Positions 33,581 through 41,686 of a DNA stretch of 64,000 bases are shown here, in pieces (the first letter of the stretch is position 1; each line of letters starts with the position of its first letter). Under the pieces are notes generated by a model. That model did not search any database, was not told the origin of the DNA, and worked only from the letters and a program-made list of their open reading frames with translations. This DNA is from Streptacidiphilus sp. P02-A3a. GTDB lineage: Bacteria > Actinomycetota > Actinomycetes > Streptomycetales > Streptomycetaceae. The stretch covers positions 8,689,922 through 8,753,921 of the forward strand of contig NZ_CP048289.1 of NCBI RefSeq assembly GCF_014084105.1. The letters are read 5' to 3'. The translations under genes were made by a program, and so were the position numbers.

Positions 33581-34510
33581 TCAGGCGGTCCCGGCGCCGG
33601 TCGCGCTGCCCGCGAGCCACTGCGACCAGGACAGGTCGTAGTCCGCATAGCCGTTGTCACCCGCGGCCTTGCCACGCGGCGAGCCGGTGATGGTCACCGG
33701 GTCGCCTTCCTTGACGTTGTCGTAGTACCACTCGGCGTTCGCGTACGAGAGGTGGACGCACCCGTGCGAACCCTGGCCGTGGCCGGGGTTCGGGTCGCCG
33801 GTGGAGTAGTGCGCGTAGGTGCCCGAGTACGTCAGCTGGACGTCCCAGGGCAGCGTCAGGTCATAGTAGTTGGGGTTGCTCGGGTTGCAGGTGATGCCCA
33901 CGCTGCACGAGGTCATGGTCACCCAGCGCTGCTTGTCGATCACCGCCATGGTGCCGTCCCAGCTCGGGAACGCCGAGCTGCCCGCGTCGATCGGCATGGT
34001 CCGCACCACCCGGCCGTTGTGGGTGACCTTCATGGTGTGGCCGGGCGCGGAGACGGTGGTCTCGAAGTCCGAGCCGATGGTGAAGGTGTGCCGGTACGCG
34101 TGCACGCCACGGCGGCCGTGGCCGTCGGCGACCCCGGTCAGCTCGGCGTCCAGGGTGACCTTCGTCCCGGCCGACCAGTAGCCCTTGGGCCGCCAGTCGA
34201 CGCGGGTGTCGCTGAACCAGTGCCAGGCGCCGGTGACCGGCACCGACGTGGTCACCTTCAGGTGCCGCTCGATCCCGGCCCGCGCCGAGGCCGCCACCGG
34301 GTCGGTGAAGACCACCGAGATCGGCATGGCCACCCCGACGGTCGATCCGGTGGTCGGGGTGATCGTGTTCAGCAGCATCGGCTGGGCGGCAGCGGACGCG
34401 CTCGCCCCCGTGGCGGCAGCCGCCGTCGCACTGCCGCTGAACACTCCGCCGCCGACCAGCACCGCACCAGCCAGGACCGCCACCCCGACGCCGCGCTTGA
34501 TTCGTCGCAC
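33581..34510 (-). CDS. Secreted L,D-transpeptidase (YkuD) with N-terminal Ig-like domain
   Basis: 309 residues. A signal peptide (1-31) is followed by a Big-type Ig domain (about 45-145, ITPTTGSTVGVAMPISVVFTD). The YkuD catalytic domain (about 150-285) carries HGQGSHGCVHLS with His249 and Cys251. These enzymes make 3-3 cross-links in peptidoglycan and resist most beta-lactams. It is shorter than many Streptomyces Ldts, having one Ig domain rather than two. The GTG at 34510 has GGAG 6 nt upstream. It is divergent from the sigma-factor operon. Confidence 0.92.
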   Translation of the reverse strand: MRRIKRGVGVAVLAGAVLVGGGVFSGSATAAAATGASASAAAQPMLLNTITPTTGSTVGVAMPISVVFTDPVAASARAGIERHLKVTTSVPVTGAWHWFSDTRVDWRPKGYWSAGTKVTLDAELTGVADGHGRRGVHAYRHTFTIGSDFETTVSAPGHTMKVTHNGRVVRTMPIDAGSSAFPSWDGTMAVIDKQRWVTMTSCSVGITCNPSNPNYYDLTLPWDVQLTYSGTYAHYSTGDPNPGHGQGSHGCVHLSYANAEWYYDNVKEGDPVTITGSPRGKAAGDNGYADYDLSWSQWLAGSATGAGTA

Positions 34511-34823
34511 TTTTCGCTCCGCTCATGTCATGGACAGAGATACGCCATTGCCTGGATGACTCGTAACCCCGTGCCCGTGGTTGCGCCCGATCCCGGAGCG
34601 CGGGGCAGCACGGACGAGCGCACGCCGCCTGTCCCGGAGTTGGCGGCGCACCCCCGGGGTCACCTATTGCGTTCTTTCGCTCACGGACGACAGCGCACAA
34701 CCCCACCCCACCGCCTTCGAGTTGTTGCCCGCCGTCGCCGCCGTGCAACCTTTGCCGCCGCCGCGTGGTGAGAGAGGTGAGGGCCGTCGCCGGTGCGGCC
34801 CCGTCGCGCGGGGAGGGCAGGGC
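34511..34823. other. 313-nt divergent promoter region between L,D-transpeptidase and sigma-factor genes
   Basis: It must hold both promoters. A gcaacc element near 34744 followed by a G/T-rich stretch could be an ECF-type -35 for autoregulation of the sigma gene, but this is weak. Otherwise it is GC-rich with no small gene, repeat or stable hairpin that I could identify. Confidence 0.4.
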
Positions 34824-35384
34824 GTGGTGGCGGCGACAGTGATCGTGGGAAGTGCCGACACGCGGGCGGGGCTGGCGGAGGTCGACTTCGACGCCTTCGT
34901 GGCGGCGCGCTGGCAGCGGATGACGCGTACCGCGTACCTGCTGACCGGCGACCACCACGAGGCGGAGGACCTGGTGCAGGCCACGCTGGCGAAGGTCTAC
35001 CCGCACTGGGCCAGGATCAGGCAGCTGGACGCACCGGACGCCTACCTGCACCGGGCGATGGTGAACAACAGCTTCAGTCGGCAGCGCCGTCGCCGCGCCC
35101 GGCAGCTGCTGATGGCCTGGGTGCCCGAGCGGCCCCAGCCGTCGGCCACGGCGCAGGTCGAGCAGCGGTCCGTGCTGCTCCAGGCGCTGGACGAACTGCC
35201 GTCACGACAACGGGCGGTGGTGGTGCTGCGCTACTGGGAGGACCTCAGTGAGCAGCAGGTCGCCGAGGCCCTGGGGTGCTCCACCGGGAACGTCAAGAGC
35301 CAGGCCAGCAGGGGGCTGGCGAAGCTGCGGAACCACCGGGCACTGGCCGGGTACGCGGGTACCGGATCGATGGGTGAAGAGTGA
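34824..35384 (+). CDS. ECF sigma factor, SigE family (SigE-like sigma-70 group)
   Basis: 186 residues. Sigma region 2 (about 14-80) includes FVAARWQRMTRTAYLLTGDHHEAEDLVQATLAKVY, and region 4 (about 110-165) includes LLQALDELPSRQRAVVVLRYWEDLSEQQVAEALGCSTGNVKSQ. The GTG at 34824 has GGGAGGG 6 nt upstream; a second GTG follows directly. Its TGA overlaps the next gene's ATG (TGATG), and that gene encodes a single-pass membrane protein. This is the usual layout for an ECF factor with a regulatory or anti-sigma partner. Promoter targets unknown. Confidence 0.93.
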   Translation: MVAATVIVGSADTRAGLAEVDFDAFVAARWQRMTRTAYLLTGDHHEAEDLVQATLAKVYPHWARIRQLDAPDAYLHRAMVNNSFSRQRRRRARQLLMAWVPERPQPSATAQVEQRSVLLQALDELPSRQRAVVVLRYWEDLSEQQVAEALGCSTGNVKSQASRGLAKLRNHRALAGYAGTGSMGEE

Positions 35385-36172
35385 TGGGCCACCAGGACGA
35401 GGACATGGTGCGGCGGGCACTGGCGGATGAGGCCCTGGGATACCGGCCGTCGGCCTGGGCGGAGCAGGCCGCCGGAGTGCACGAGCGCGGCCTGCGGCGG
35501 CGGCGCCGGGCGCGGGGGGCGGTGGCGGTCGCCGTCGGGGCGGCGGCCGTGGCCGTGGCTCTGACCGGCACGCCGGACGGTACCCGGCGGGGCCCCACGA
35601 TCGCCGCACCGGCGCTGTCGCAGGCCCCCTCGGCCTCGGCCCGCCCGTCGGTCCACCCCACGGCTTCGGCCGCGCCGTCGGTCGCGGCGGTCCCGTGGCC
35701 GACGGTGCGCGTGGTCCCGGCGGGCCAGGACCTGGACTTCGGCCACCAGATCTGGATGCGGCTGACGGACGCCCGGGCCTGCGAGGGCATGGGACCCGCC
35801 GCGACCCGCGCCTACAGCTGCAACAGCGTCACCGACGGGAACCAGCCCCAGGGCACGGTGAGCATGCGGGAGTCCGGGGACGCCACCGGCACCCTTTACT
35901 CCCCCCTCTACCTGGGCCCGGGCGACGCGGCCAGAATGACGGTCACCGTCCACGGCGGGACCCACCGCGCCACCGTGGTCACCCTCGCCGGGCACCCCGG
36001 TTACGCGACCGGATACCTCTGGCTGCCCCTTGGGGCGCGGGGTGCCGGGGACAACGGTGCCGGGGACAACGGTGCCGGGGGCAGCGGGGTCGGGGGCAAC
36101 CCCACGGTGCAGGTCACGGTGTACGACGCCCAGGGCAACGCCCTGGCCGAAACGGAGGTGCCCGGGATGTAG
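35384..36172 (+). CDS. Single-pass membrane protein coupled to the ECF sigma factor
   Basis: 262 residues. A short cytoplasmic N-terminus (1-48, MGHQDEDMVRRALADEA) leads to a transmembrane helix (about 50-66, GAVAVAVGAAAVAVALTG). The extracytoplasmic part has an Ala/Ser/Pro linker and a beta-rich domain (VRVVPAGQDLDFGHQIWM, ATGYLWLPLG). A GAGDN-type Gly/Asn/Asp repeat sits near 225-240. No zinc-type anti-sigma motif (HxxxCxxC) is present, so an anti-sigma role is inferred from coupling alone. A GTG one codon earlier (35381) is an alternative start. Confidence 0.75.
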   Translation: MGHQDEDMVRRALADEALGYRPSAWAEQAAGVHERGLRRRRRARGAVAVAVGAAAVAVALTGTPDGTRRGPTIAAPALSQAPSASARPSVHPTASAAPSVAAVPWPTVRVVPAGQDLDFGHQIWMRLTDARACEGMGPAATRAYSCNSVTDGNQPQGTVSMRESGDATGTLYSPLYLGPGDAARMTVTVHGGTHRATVVTLAGHPGYATGYLWLPLGARGAGDNGAGDNGAGGSGVGGNPTVQVTVYDAQGNALAETEVPGM

Positions 36173-36240
36173 CCGCCACACCCCCAGGCCCTGTCGCCAG
36201 TCGTAGCCCCGTCACCGGTTCGTCCCGAAGGAATCCGCTC

Positions 36241-36837
36241 ATGCGTCCCACTCCGCGTCGCGCAACCGCCGCGACCCTCGCACTCGCCGCCGCGCTGGCG
36301 CTCAGCGCCTGCCGTTCGACCGGCACCGGCGGCAGCGCCGCCCCGGCCGCCTCCGCGGTCGGGGCGACGCCGAGCCCGGCCGCCTCCGCGGTCGGGGCGA
36401 CGCCGAGCCCGGCCGCCTCCGCACCTGCCTCCGCGCCCGCGTCCGCGCCCGCGCCCACCGCTTCGGCCGCGACGCCCTCCCCTGTCGCCACCGGCTGCGA
36501 GAACCTGGTGGCGACGGCCGCCGTCAAGGCCGCGGTCACCCGGGCCTACGGCGCGGTGGCCGACCTGGACCACATCCAGCCCAGGCCCGGCGGCTTCCGC
36601 TACGGCGAGTGCGCGGGCGTCGGGTACGCGGAGACCAGGTTCGTCCCCGCCGCCGGTGCGACCACGGACGAGCTGGTCGCCCTACAGGACGAGGGCAGCG
36701 CCCGGAAGTACTTCCGTCAGGGCTCCACCGGCGCCTGGACCTACCTCGGCACCGGTGGCTTCCCGGACACCGGCGGCTGCCTCAGCGCGGTCCCCGGCGC
36801 GCTGACCACGATCTGGGGCGACTGCTCCACCGGCTGA
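36241..36837 (+). CDS. Putative lipoprotein of unknown function, third gene of the sigma operon
   Basis: 198 residues. A lipobox-like LALSAC near residue 23 follows an Arg/Ala signal, so it is probably a lipoprotein. A low-complexity SAVGATPSPAA linker, encoded by a 33-nt repeat, precedes a small domain with three Cys (GCENLVATAAVKAAVTRAYG, YGECAGVGYAETRF, GGCLSAVPGALTTIWGDC). No family was recognised. It lies 68 nt after the membrane protein and ends 13 nt before a convergent gene. Confidence 0.75.
   Translation: MRPTPRRATAATLALAAALALSACRSTGTGGSAAPAASAVGATPSPAASAVGATPSPAASAPASAPASAPAPTASAATPSPVATGCENLVATAAVKAAVTRAYGAVADLDHIQPRPGGFRYGECAGVGYAETRFVPAAGATTDELVALQDEGSARKYFRQGSTGAWTYLGTGGFPDTGGCLSAVPGALTTIWGDCSTG
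36345..36410 (+). repeat. Two tandem 33-nt repeats inside the lipoprotein gene
   Basis: The unit opening ggccgcctccgcggtcgggg is repeated exactly at 36345-36377 and 36378-36410, with the first 11 nt present a third time. It encodes the linker AASAVGATPSP twice. Confidence 0.9.
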
Positions 36838-36850
36838 CCACGGACCGGTC

Positions 36851-37822
36851 CTACCTGTTCAGGTGGGCGACGACCAGGTTCGGGTCGGTGGCCGTGACGT
36901 ACGCGGCGCTGTCGACGTAGACGGTGTCGCCGCGCAGGGCGACGGAGGTGGGGTTTCGCAGGCCGTCGGCGGCGGTCAGCACGATGGAGTGGCTGCCGTC
37001 CGACTGGACGAGGGCGACCTCGCTGGGGCCGTTGAGGGCGGCCAGGAGCTGGTCGCCCCGGCCGGTGAAGGCGAAGTCGTCGATCCCGGACAGGCCGGTG
37101 GCCCGGGTCTGGACCGAGCCGGCGCGTCCGTCCGGGAGGATCGGGATGCGCAGGACGGTGCCCTTGTCGAGGTTGGTGGCCCACACCGCCCCGTCGTGGA
37201 TCTTCAGTCCGTTCGCGCCGAGGAACCCGGTGGAGGCCAGTTCCGGGGCGTTGGACCAGGCGGTGGGGGTGCCGCCGGTGACGGGCACGCTCCAGACCGT
37301 GCCGAGGACGGAGTCGGTGACGTAGAGGGTCCCGCTGCGCGCGTCCAGGGCCAGGCCGTTGGGCAGGCCGGTCGCGGGCAGCGCGGCGATGCGCTGCGGC
37401 ACGCCGCCGGGGCGCAGCCGCCACACGCCGGTCAGGTCGGCGGTACCGGTGGCGTACAGGAAGTACAGGGTGCCGTCGTGGGCGCGGACGATGCCGACGG
37501 TCAGCGGGAAGCCCAGGACCGGGGTGTGGACGCCGCCGTCGGCGGGCAGCGGCAGGGTGGCCAGCACCCGGATCGCCCCGTTCGCGGAGATCCGGGCGAC
37601 CTGGCGGGCCTCGGCGAAGGTGACGTACTCGCCGCCGCCGGGGGCGAGCGCGATGTTCTCCGGTGTCTGACCCTTCGCCATGTCGAAGTGCACGGCGATC
37701 CTGGCGTTGCTCAGCGGGGCGGAGGCAGCCGACGCCGAGGCGGGACTGACGGTCGCGATCCCGGCCGCGCTCAGGACGGCGACGGCGACGGCGACGGTGG
37801 TCTTGGACAGCTTCTTGAACAT
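36851..37822 (-). CDS. Secreted SMP-30/NHL-like beta-propeller (ScyD/ScyE-type) protein
   Basis: 323 residues from ATG 37822 (GAAGG 4 nt upstream). A signal peptide (about 1-33) is followed by six-bladed propeller repeats: ENIALAPGGGEYVTFAEARQV, GIVRAHDGTLYFLYATG, NGLALDARSGTLYVTDSVLG and TSVALRGDTVYVDSAAYV. The sequence resembles the ScyD/ScyE family of exported propellers, some of which bind small ligands; gluconolactonase activity is not established. It is downstream of, and on the same strand as, a helix-turn-helix regulator, but two hairpins separate them. Confidence 0.8.
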   Translation of the reverse strand: MFKKLSKTTVAVAVAVLSAAGIATVSPASASAASAPLSNARIAVHFDMAKGQTPENIALAPGGGEYVTFAEARQVARISANGAIRVLATLPLPADGGVHTPVLGFPLTVGIVRAHDGTLYFLYATGTADLTGVWRLRPGGVPQRIAALPATGLPNGLALDARSGTLYVTDSVLGTVWSVPVTGGTPTAWSNAPELASTGFLGANGLKIHDGAVWATNLDKGTVLRIPILPDGRAGSVQTRATGLSGIDDFAFTGRGDQLLAALNGPSEVALVQSDGSHSIVLTAADGLRNPTSVALRGDTVYVDSAAYVTATDPNLVVAHLNR

Positions 37823-37920
37823 GATGCCTTCACTGTTTTCGGGCATGCGCCGGCGATGCGTCGGCGCACGGGGTCGGATGGACGGCCCGGACCGGGACGC
37901 CGGGCGTCCGGGCCTGCTTC

Positions 37921-37948
37921 GGGCAGCGGCCGGACTCCGGCCGTGCCC
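37921..37948 (-). terminator. Terminator region downstream of the MmyB-type regulator
   Basis: gggcagcggccgga (37921-37934) pairs with tccggccgtgccc (37936-37948) with a single bulge. A second hairpin with 9-nt arms lies at 37884-37892/37906-37914. Both follow the stop at 37964 on the minus strand. Confidence 0.65.
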
Positions 37949-37963
37949 TGGTGGTGGGTCGGG

Positions 37964-38911
37964 TCAGGCGGCGTCGGCGCGGCCCCAGGCCCGGTCCTGG
38001 ACGCCGGGCGTGACGGCTGTAGCCGGGTTCCGGCTGCTGGTCCGGCTGCTGCTCCGACTGCTGGTCCGGGTTATGGCCCCGGCGAGCAGGGCGAGCGCGG
38101 TGCGCGAGGGCGAGTCGGCCTCCGTGGTGGCGATCACGATGTTCTGGTCGGGACCCTGGCTCCAGGTCTGCTGGGTGACGGTCAGCGGGCCGACCAGCGG
38201 ATGCCGCATCCGGTAGTCGGCGACCGCGCACGGCCGGATCCGGTGGTCGGCCCACATCGAGGCGAAGTCCGGGCTCTTCGCGCTCAGTTCACCCACCAGC
38301 GCGTGCAGCGCGGCATCGTCCGGGTACTGGCCCGCCACCAGCCGCAGGCTCCCCACCACCGCCCTGGCCTTGCTCGGCCAGTCCGCGTACAGGTCACGGG
38401 TGTGGGCGTCGAGGAACACCAGCCGGGCCATGTTGGGCCGTTCCCCGGGCCGGTCCGCGACAGCGGGGTCCAGGTGCCCGGCGAACAGGGCATGGCCCAG
38501 CCGGTTCCACGCCAGCACGTCGCTGCGACGGCCGACCACGATGGCCGGGACGTCCGCGAGTGCCTCCAGCACCTGACCGGTCGCCCGCGTCACCCGCTCC
38601 GGCGCCGGCCGCCGGGCACGGCCGGGGCCCTTGGCCGACCGGCTCAGGTTGTGCAGGTGCAGCCGCTCGGCCTCGTCCAGCCGCAGCGCCCGGGCGATCG
38701 CGTCCAGTACCTCCGGTGAGGCGTTCAGCGACTGCCCCTGCTCCAGCCGGGTGTAGTAGGAGGTGCTGACACCGGCCAGCAGCGCCAGCTCCTCGCGCCG
38801 CAGGCCCGGTACCCGCCGCCGCTCCTGATAGGTGGGCACATCGAGATCCTCGGGACGCAGCTGCGAGCGTCGCGTCTGTAGGAACTCTCCGAGCTGGCCT
38901 TTTGCGTTCAT
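37964..38911 (-). CDS. Helix-turn-helix regulator with MmyB-like ligand-binding domain
   Basis: 315 residues. An XRE helix-turn-helix (about 8-80, FLQTRRSQLRPEDL, GLRREELALLAGVSTSYYTRLEQG) is joined to an MmyB/PAS-like domain (about 105-280, VLEALADVPAIVVGRRSDVLAWNRLGHALF, DHRIRPCAVADYRMRHPLVG). The Ser/Thr/Arg tail (TRTSSRSSSRTSSR) is repetitive. Such regulators typically repress an adjacent SDR or oxidoreductase gene and sense a fatty-acid-like ligand. Here the neighbours are a propeller gene and a SARP relic, so the target is unclear. Confidence 0.88.
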   Translation of the reverse strand: MNAKGQLGEFLQTRRSQLRPEDLDVPTYQERRRVPGLRREELALLAGVSTSYYTRLEQGQSLNASPEVLDAIARALRLDEAERLHLHNLSRSAKGPGRARRPAPERVTRATGQVLEALADVPAIVVGRRSDVLAWNRLGHALFAGHLDPAVADRPGERPNMARLVFLDAHTRDLYADWPSKARAVVGSLRLVAGQYPDDAALHALVGELSAKSPDFASMWADHRIRPCAVADYRMRHPLVGPLTVTQQTWSQGPDQNIVIATTEADSPSRTALALLAGAITRTSSRSSSRTSSRNPATAVTPGVQDRAWGRADAA

Positions 38912-39067
38912 GGATCCGAGTATGGTCCGAGCCGGCCCACGCAGCCTGCCCCTGCCGGGGATAGGCACACGCGCCGCGGCGATCCGGCCCCGGGCGTCCT
39001 CGTGGGCGTTGGCGGCGGGCGGCACGGTGCCCGGTCCGACCGGGGACCGGGACGGGGGACGGCTGCC

Positions 39068-39378
39068 GTGCGGTTTGAGATCCTCGGGCCGGTACGTGTC
39101 GCCACGGACCAGGCCGTGGCCCAGCCGCTGACCGGCATTCCCGGCAGGATTCCGGGGACGCCGCTGCTGAGCCCGGACGCGGTGGTCTCCGGTGAGCGGT
39201 TGGCGCAGGTGGTCTGCTCCGAGGAGCGTCCGGCCACGGCGGCCCGACCCGCCCCGGCGACGGAACCCGGACACCGACCGGCCACCACCGGATCGCGGTT
39301 CCAACTACCCACGGAATCAAGCGCGTTCACCGGACGCTCGGTCGAACCGGGGCAGCTGCTGGAAGCCGCCGAACAGAC
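39068..39378 (+). pseudogene. Relic of a SARP/AfsR-type regulator gene
   Basis: GTG 39068, behind a G-rich ribosome site, opens VRFEILGPVRVATDQ, the standard first strand of SARP/AfsR DNA-binding domains. Pieces of the rest follow out of proportion: LTGIPGR and LLSPDAVVSGERLAQVVC (normally LANRVVSxDRLVDALW). Then, after a large loss, LPTESSAFTGRSVEPGQLLEA appears, which matches the LPxDxxAFTGR entry to the AfsR NTPase domain. Most of the transcriptional-activation domain and all of the NB-ARC and TPR parts are absent. The frame then runs into the antisense of the next gene. The ancestral gene would have been 600-1000 codons. Confidence 0.7.
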
Positions 39379-39466
39379 ACGGACCGACCGGAGCTTCGGC
39401 GCGGCACCGATCTGCAGCCGGATCGGAGCCGTCCCCGGGCGCTGGAAGCGCGTGGGGCGCGGCGCC

Positions 39467-40204
39467 TCAGTGCCAGTGGTACTGGCCGGACTCCAGGACG
39501 CAGGTGATCGTGTGGCCACTCGCGTCGACGGTCGAGCGGCCCGCGTCCCGCTCGGGGCAGTACTCGCCGGCGCGGTAGTAGCCGCCGTGCGGATCCGTGA
39601 TCGGCGCGCTGGGGGGCGCGGAGGTGGTCGGCGCGGTGGCCGGACCGCCGCCGGTCGGTGCCAGCTGGGCCGAGGTGATCTGTCCGCCGGTGACGGTGTA
39701 CGTACCGGAGTAGGTCTGGTCCGAGCCGTCGGACTGCGCGGCGTTCAGCGTGACCGAGACCGTGTCGCCCTGGCTCGCCGTGACGGTCAGCGAGTCGTGG
39801 CTGGTACCGGCGAAACCGTTGACGAAGGCGGTGTACGTGGGGTCGAGGTTGTCCCCGCCCAGGTCCCAGGCCGTCCGGTAGTCGCCCGCGTTGATCGCGG
39901 CGTAGTAGGCCCGCACCACACCCACGGCACTCGTCGTGCTCGCAGGCCCGACCGTGCTCGAAGGCCCGACCGTGTTCGCAGCGGACGGGCTCGCAGCGGA
40001 CGCGGGCGGCGTGGAAGCGGACGCGGGCGCAGCGGACGCGGGCGGCGTGGAACGAGCCCGGACGGGGCTGCTGGAAACGCGCGCCGCCGAGGCGGAAACC
40101 GTCACCGTGGCCGTCGGCCCCGACGCACTGTGGCCGGACGAGGCGCAACCGGCGACGACGGCAACGGCGCCGACCAGGACCAGGGCGGGAATGGCTTGGC
40201 GCAT
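39467..40204 (-). CDS. Lipoprotein with Cys-containing C-terminal module
   Basis: 245 residues. The lipobox VVAGC places the lipid-modified Cys near residue 20, so it is anchored outside the membrane. A Ser/Ala/Pro linker (about 22-95) leads to an NTF2-like/DUF4878-type domain (about 95-180: VRAYYAAINAGDYRTAWDLGGDN). The end module YYRAGEYCPERDAGRSTVDA resembles the one on the protein at 32889-33524 but lacks its DxDxDG acid series. ATG 40204 has GGAGG 8 nt upstream. Divergent from the gene at 40393. Confidence 0.8.
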   Translation of the reverse strand: MRQAIPALVLVGAVAVVAGCASSGHSASGPTATVTVSASAARVSSSPVRARSTPPASAAPASASTPPASAASPSAANTVGPSSTVGPASTTSAVGVVRAYYAAINAGDYRTAWDLGGDNLDPTYTAFVNGFAGTSHDSLTVTASQGDTVSVTLNAAQSDGSDQTYSGTYTVTGGQITSAQLAPTGGGPATAPTTSAPPSAPITDPHGGYYRAGEYCPERDAGRSTVDASGHTITCVLESGQYHWH

Positions 40205-40320
40205 GCGGGCGACCTCCAGCCGGCTGCGAGCCCTCGCAACGCTCTTCCTTCCCGGGCCGTCCCCACCCCCCGGGACAGCCCGCTCCTCTCGACGCTACGC
40301 CCGGCCCGCCCCGGCCGCGC

Positions 40321-40362
40321 GCCGTGGTCTTACCTGGTGGAGCCGTGGTCTTACCTGGTGGA
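40321..40362. repeat. Perfect 21-nt tandem direct repeat in the promoter region of the gamma-CA-like gene
   Basis: The same 21 nt (gccgtggtcttacctggtgg plus a) occurs at 40321-40341 and 40342-40362, 30 nt before the start codon and within the 188-nt divergent intergenic region. Two adjacent identical turns of DNA suggest paired binding sites for a regulator, or a recent duplication. Confidence 0.85.
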
Positions 40363-40392
40363 ACGGTGTGCGGTGGGCCCCGGGGCGAGGGC

Positions 40393-41007
40393 ATGATCGC
40401 GCCCATGCTGATTGAGCACGAGGGTTGCGCGCCGACGGTCCACCCCACCGCCTACGTCGCGCCGACGGCGACGCTCAGCGGGGACGTCCGGGTGGGCCCG
40501 GGATGCCGGGTGCTGTTCGGCGCGGTGCTCACCGCCGAGGGCGGCCCGGTGGAGCTGGGCGAGGGCAGCATCGTGATGGAGAACGCCGTGCTGCGCGGCA
40601 CCCGCCGCGACCCCCTGCGGGTGGGCCGACAGGTGCTGGTCGGACCGACTGCCTACCTGACCGGGTGCACGGTAGAGGACGAGGTGTTCCTGGCCACGGG
40701 CACCCGCGTGTTCAACGGGGCCCGGATCGGCACCCGCTCCGAGGTCCGCGTCAACGGCGTCGTGCACCTGCGCACCGTGCTGCCGGCCGACTCCATGGTC
40801 CCCATCGGCTGGGTGGCGGTGGGTGACCCGCTCCGGATCCTGCCCGCCGAGGACCACGAGGGGATCTGGGCCGCGCAGAGGGAACTGGACTTCCCCGGCT
40901 ACGTCTTCGGCCTGGACCGCCCGGCCGACGGCGAGAGCCTGATGCCGGGGATCTCCGATCGGTTCGGACGCGCGCTGGGCCGCCACAGCGACGACCGCCG
41001 GCTCTGA
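40393..41007 (+). CDS. Gamma-carbonic-anhydrase/PaaY-like left-handed beta-helix protein
   Basis: 204 residues made of hexapeptide turns: VHPTAYVAPTATLSGDVRVGPGCRVLFGAVL, VELGEGSIVMENAVLRG, VGPTAYLTGCTVEDEVFLATGTRVFNGARIG. A helical tail follows. The family includes gamma-class carbonic anhydrases, but the metal histidines are not clearly arranged (one in VNGVVHLRTVL), so enzymatic activity is doubtful. ATG 40393 has GGGG 7 nt upstream; ATG 40405 is an alternative closer to the usual family start. A HAD phosphatase follows after 28 nt. Confidence 0.82.
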   Translation: MIAPMLIEHEGCAPTVHPTAYVAPTATLSGDVRVGPGCRVLFGAVLTAEGGPVELGEGSIVMENAVLRGTRRDPLRVGRQVLVGPTAYLTGCTVEDEVFLATGTRVFNGARIGTRSEVRVNGVVHLRTVLPADSMVPIGWVAVGDPLRILPAEDHEGIWAAQRELDFPGYVFGLDRPADGESLMPGISDRFGRALGRHSDDRRL

Positions 41008-41035
41008 CCCGGCGGGCCGCTTGTAGCCTGCCGGG

Positions 41036-41686
41036 ATGACCTACACGATGGTGATCTTCGACAACGACGGGACGCTCGTCGACAGCGAGACCACGGCTCA
41101 CGGTGTGCTCTCCGGCTACCTCACGGAGCTCGGCTACCCGACGACGCTCGCGGAGTCGTTCCAGTACTTCCTCGGCAACGCCGGTCGCAACGTCCACACG
41201 GTGGTCGCCGACCGCTTCGGCGGCACCCTCCCCGAGGACTTCACCGAGCGTTGCCACGACCGGGTGTTCGCCGCGTTCCAGCGGGGTGTCGACGCCGCAC
41301 CCGGCGCCGCCGAACTGCTCGCGGAGCTGGAGCGCCGGGAGCTGCCCTACTGCCTGGCCTCCTCGTCGGACCACGCGTGGATAGACCTGACCCTGGAGCG
41401 CTCCGGCCTGCGCCGCTACCTGCCGGCCTCGGTGGTGTTCAGCGCCGAGGACGTCGCCGGCGTCGGCAAGCCGGCCCCGGACCTCTTCCTGCATGCCGCG
41501 CGGAGCATGGGCGTGGCCCCAGCGGACTGCCTGGTCGTCGAGGACAGTCCCAACGGCGTCCTCGCCGCTCGCGCGGCCGGGATGGACGTCCTCGGCTACA
41601 CCGCCCTGATGCCGGGGGACCGGCTGGCCTCGGCGGGGGCGACCGCGCTGATCAGTGAACTGAAGCAGCTGCTCAGCCACCTGTGA
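41036..41686 (+). CDS. HAD-superfamily hydrolase (phosphoglycolate/beta-phosphoglucomutase-like)
   Basis: 216 residues. HAD motif I FDNDGTLVDSE gives nucleophile Asp9 and Asp11. Motif II is CLASSSD, motif III lysine is in GVGKPAPDLF, and motif IV is VVEDSPNGVLAARAAGM. A helical cap (about 20-85) makes it a subclass I phosphatase for small sugar- or glycolate-type phosphates. It is co-directional with the beta-helix gene upstream. Its 3' end overlaps the convergent oxidoreductase gene by 14 nt. Confidence 0.92.
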   Translation: MTYTMVIFDNDGTLVDSETTAHGVLSGYLTELGYPTTLAESFQYFLGNAGRNVHTVVADRFGGTLPEDFTERCHDRVFAAFQRGVDAAPGAAELLAELERRELPYCLASSSDHAWIDLTLERSGLRRYLPASVVFSAEDVAGVGKPAPDLFLHAARSMGVAPADCLVVEDSPNGVLAARAAGMDVLGYTALMPGDRLASAGATALISELKQLLSHL

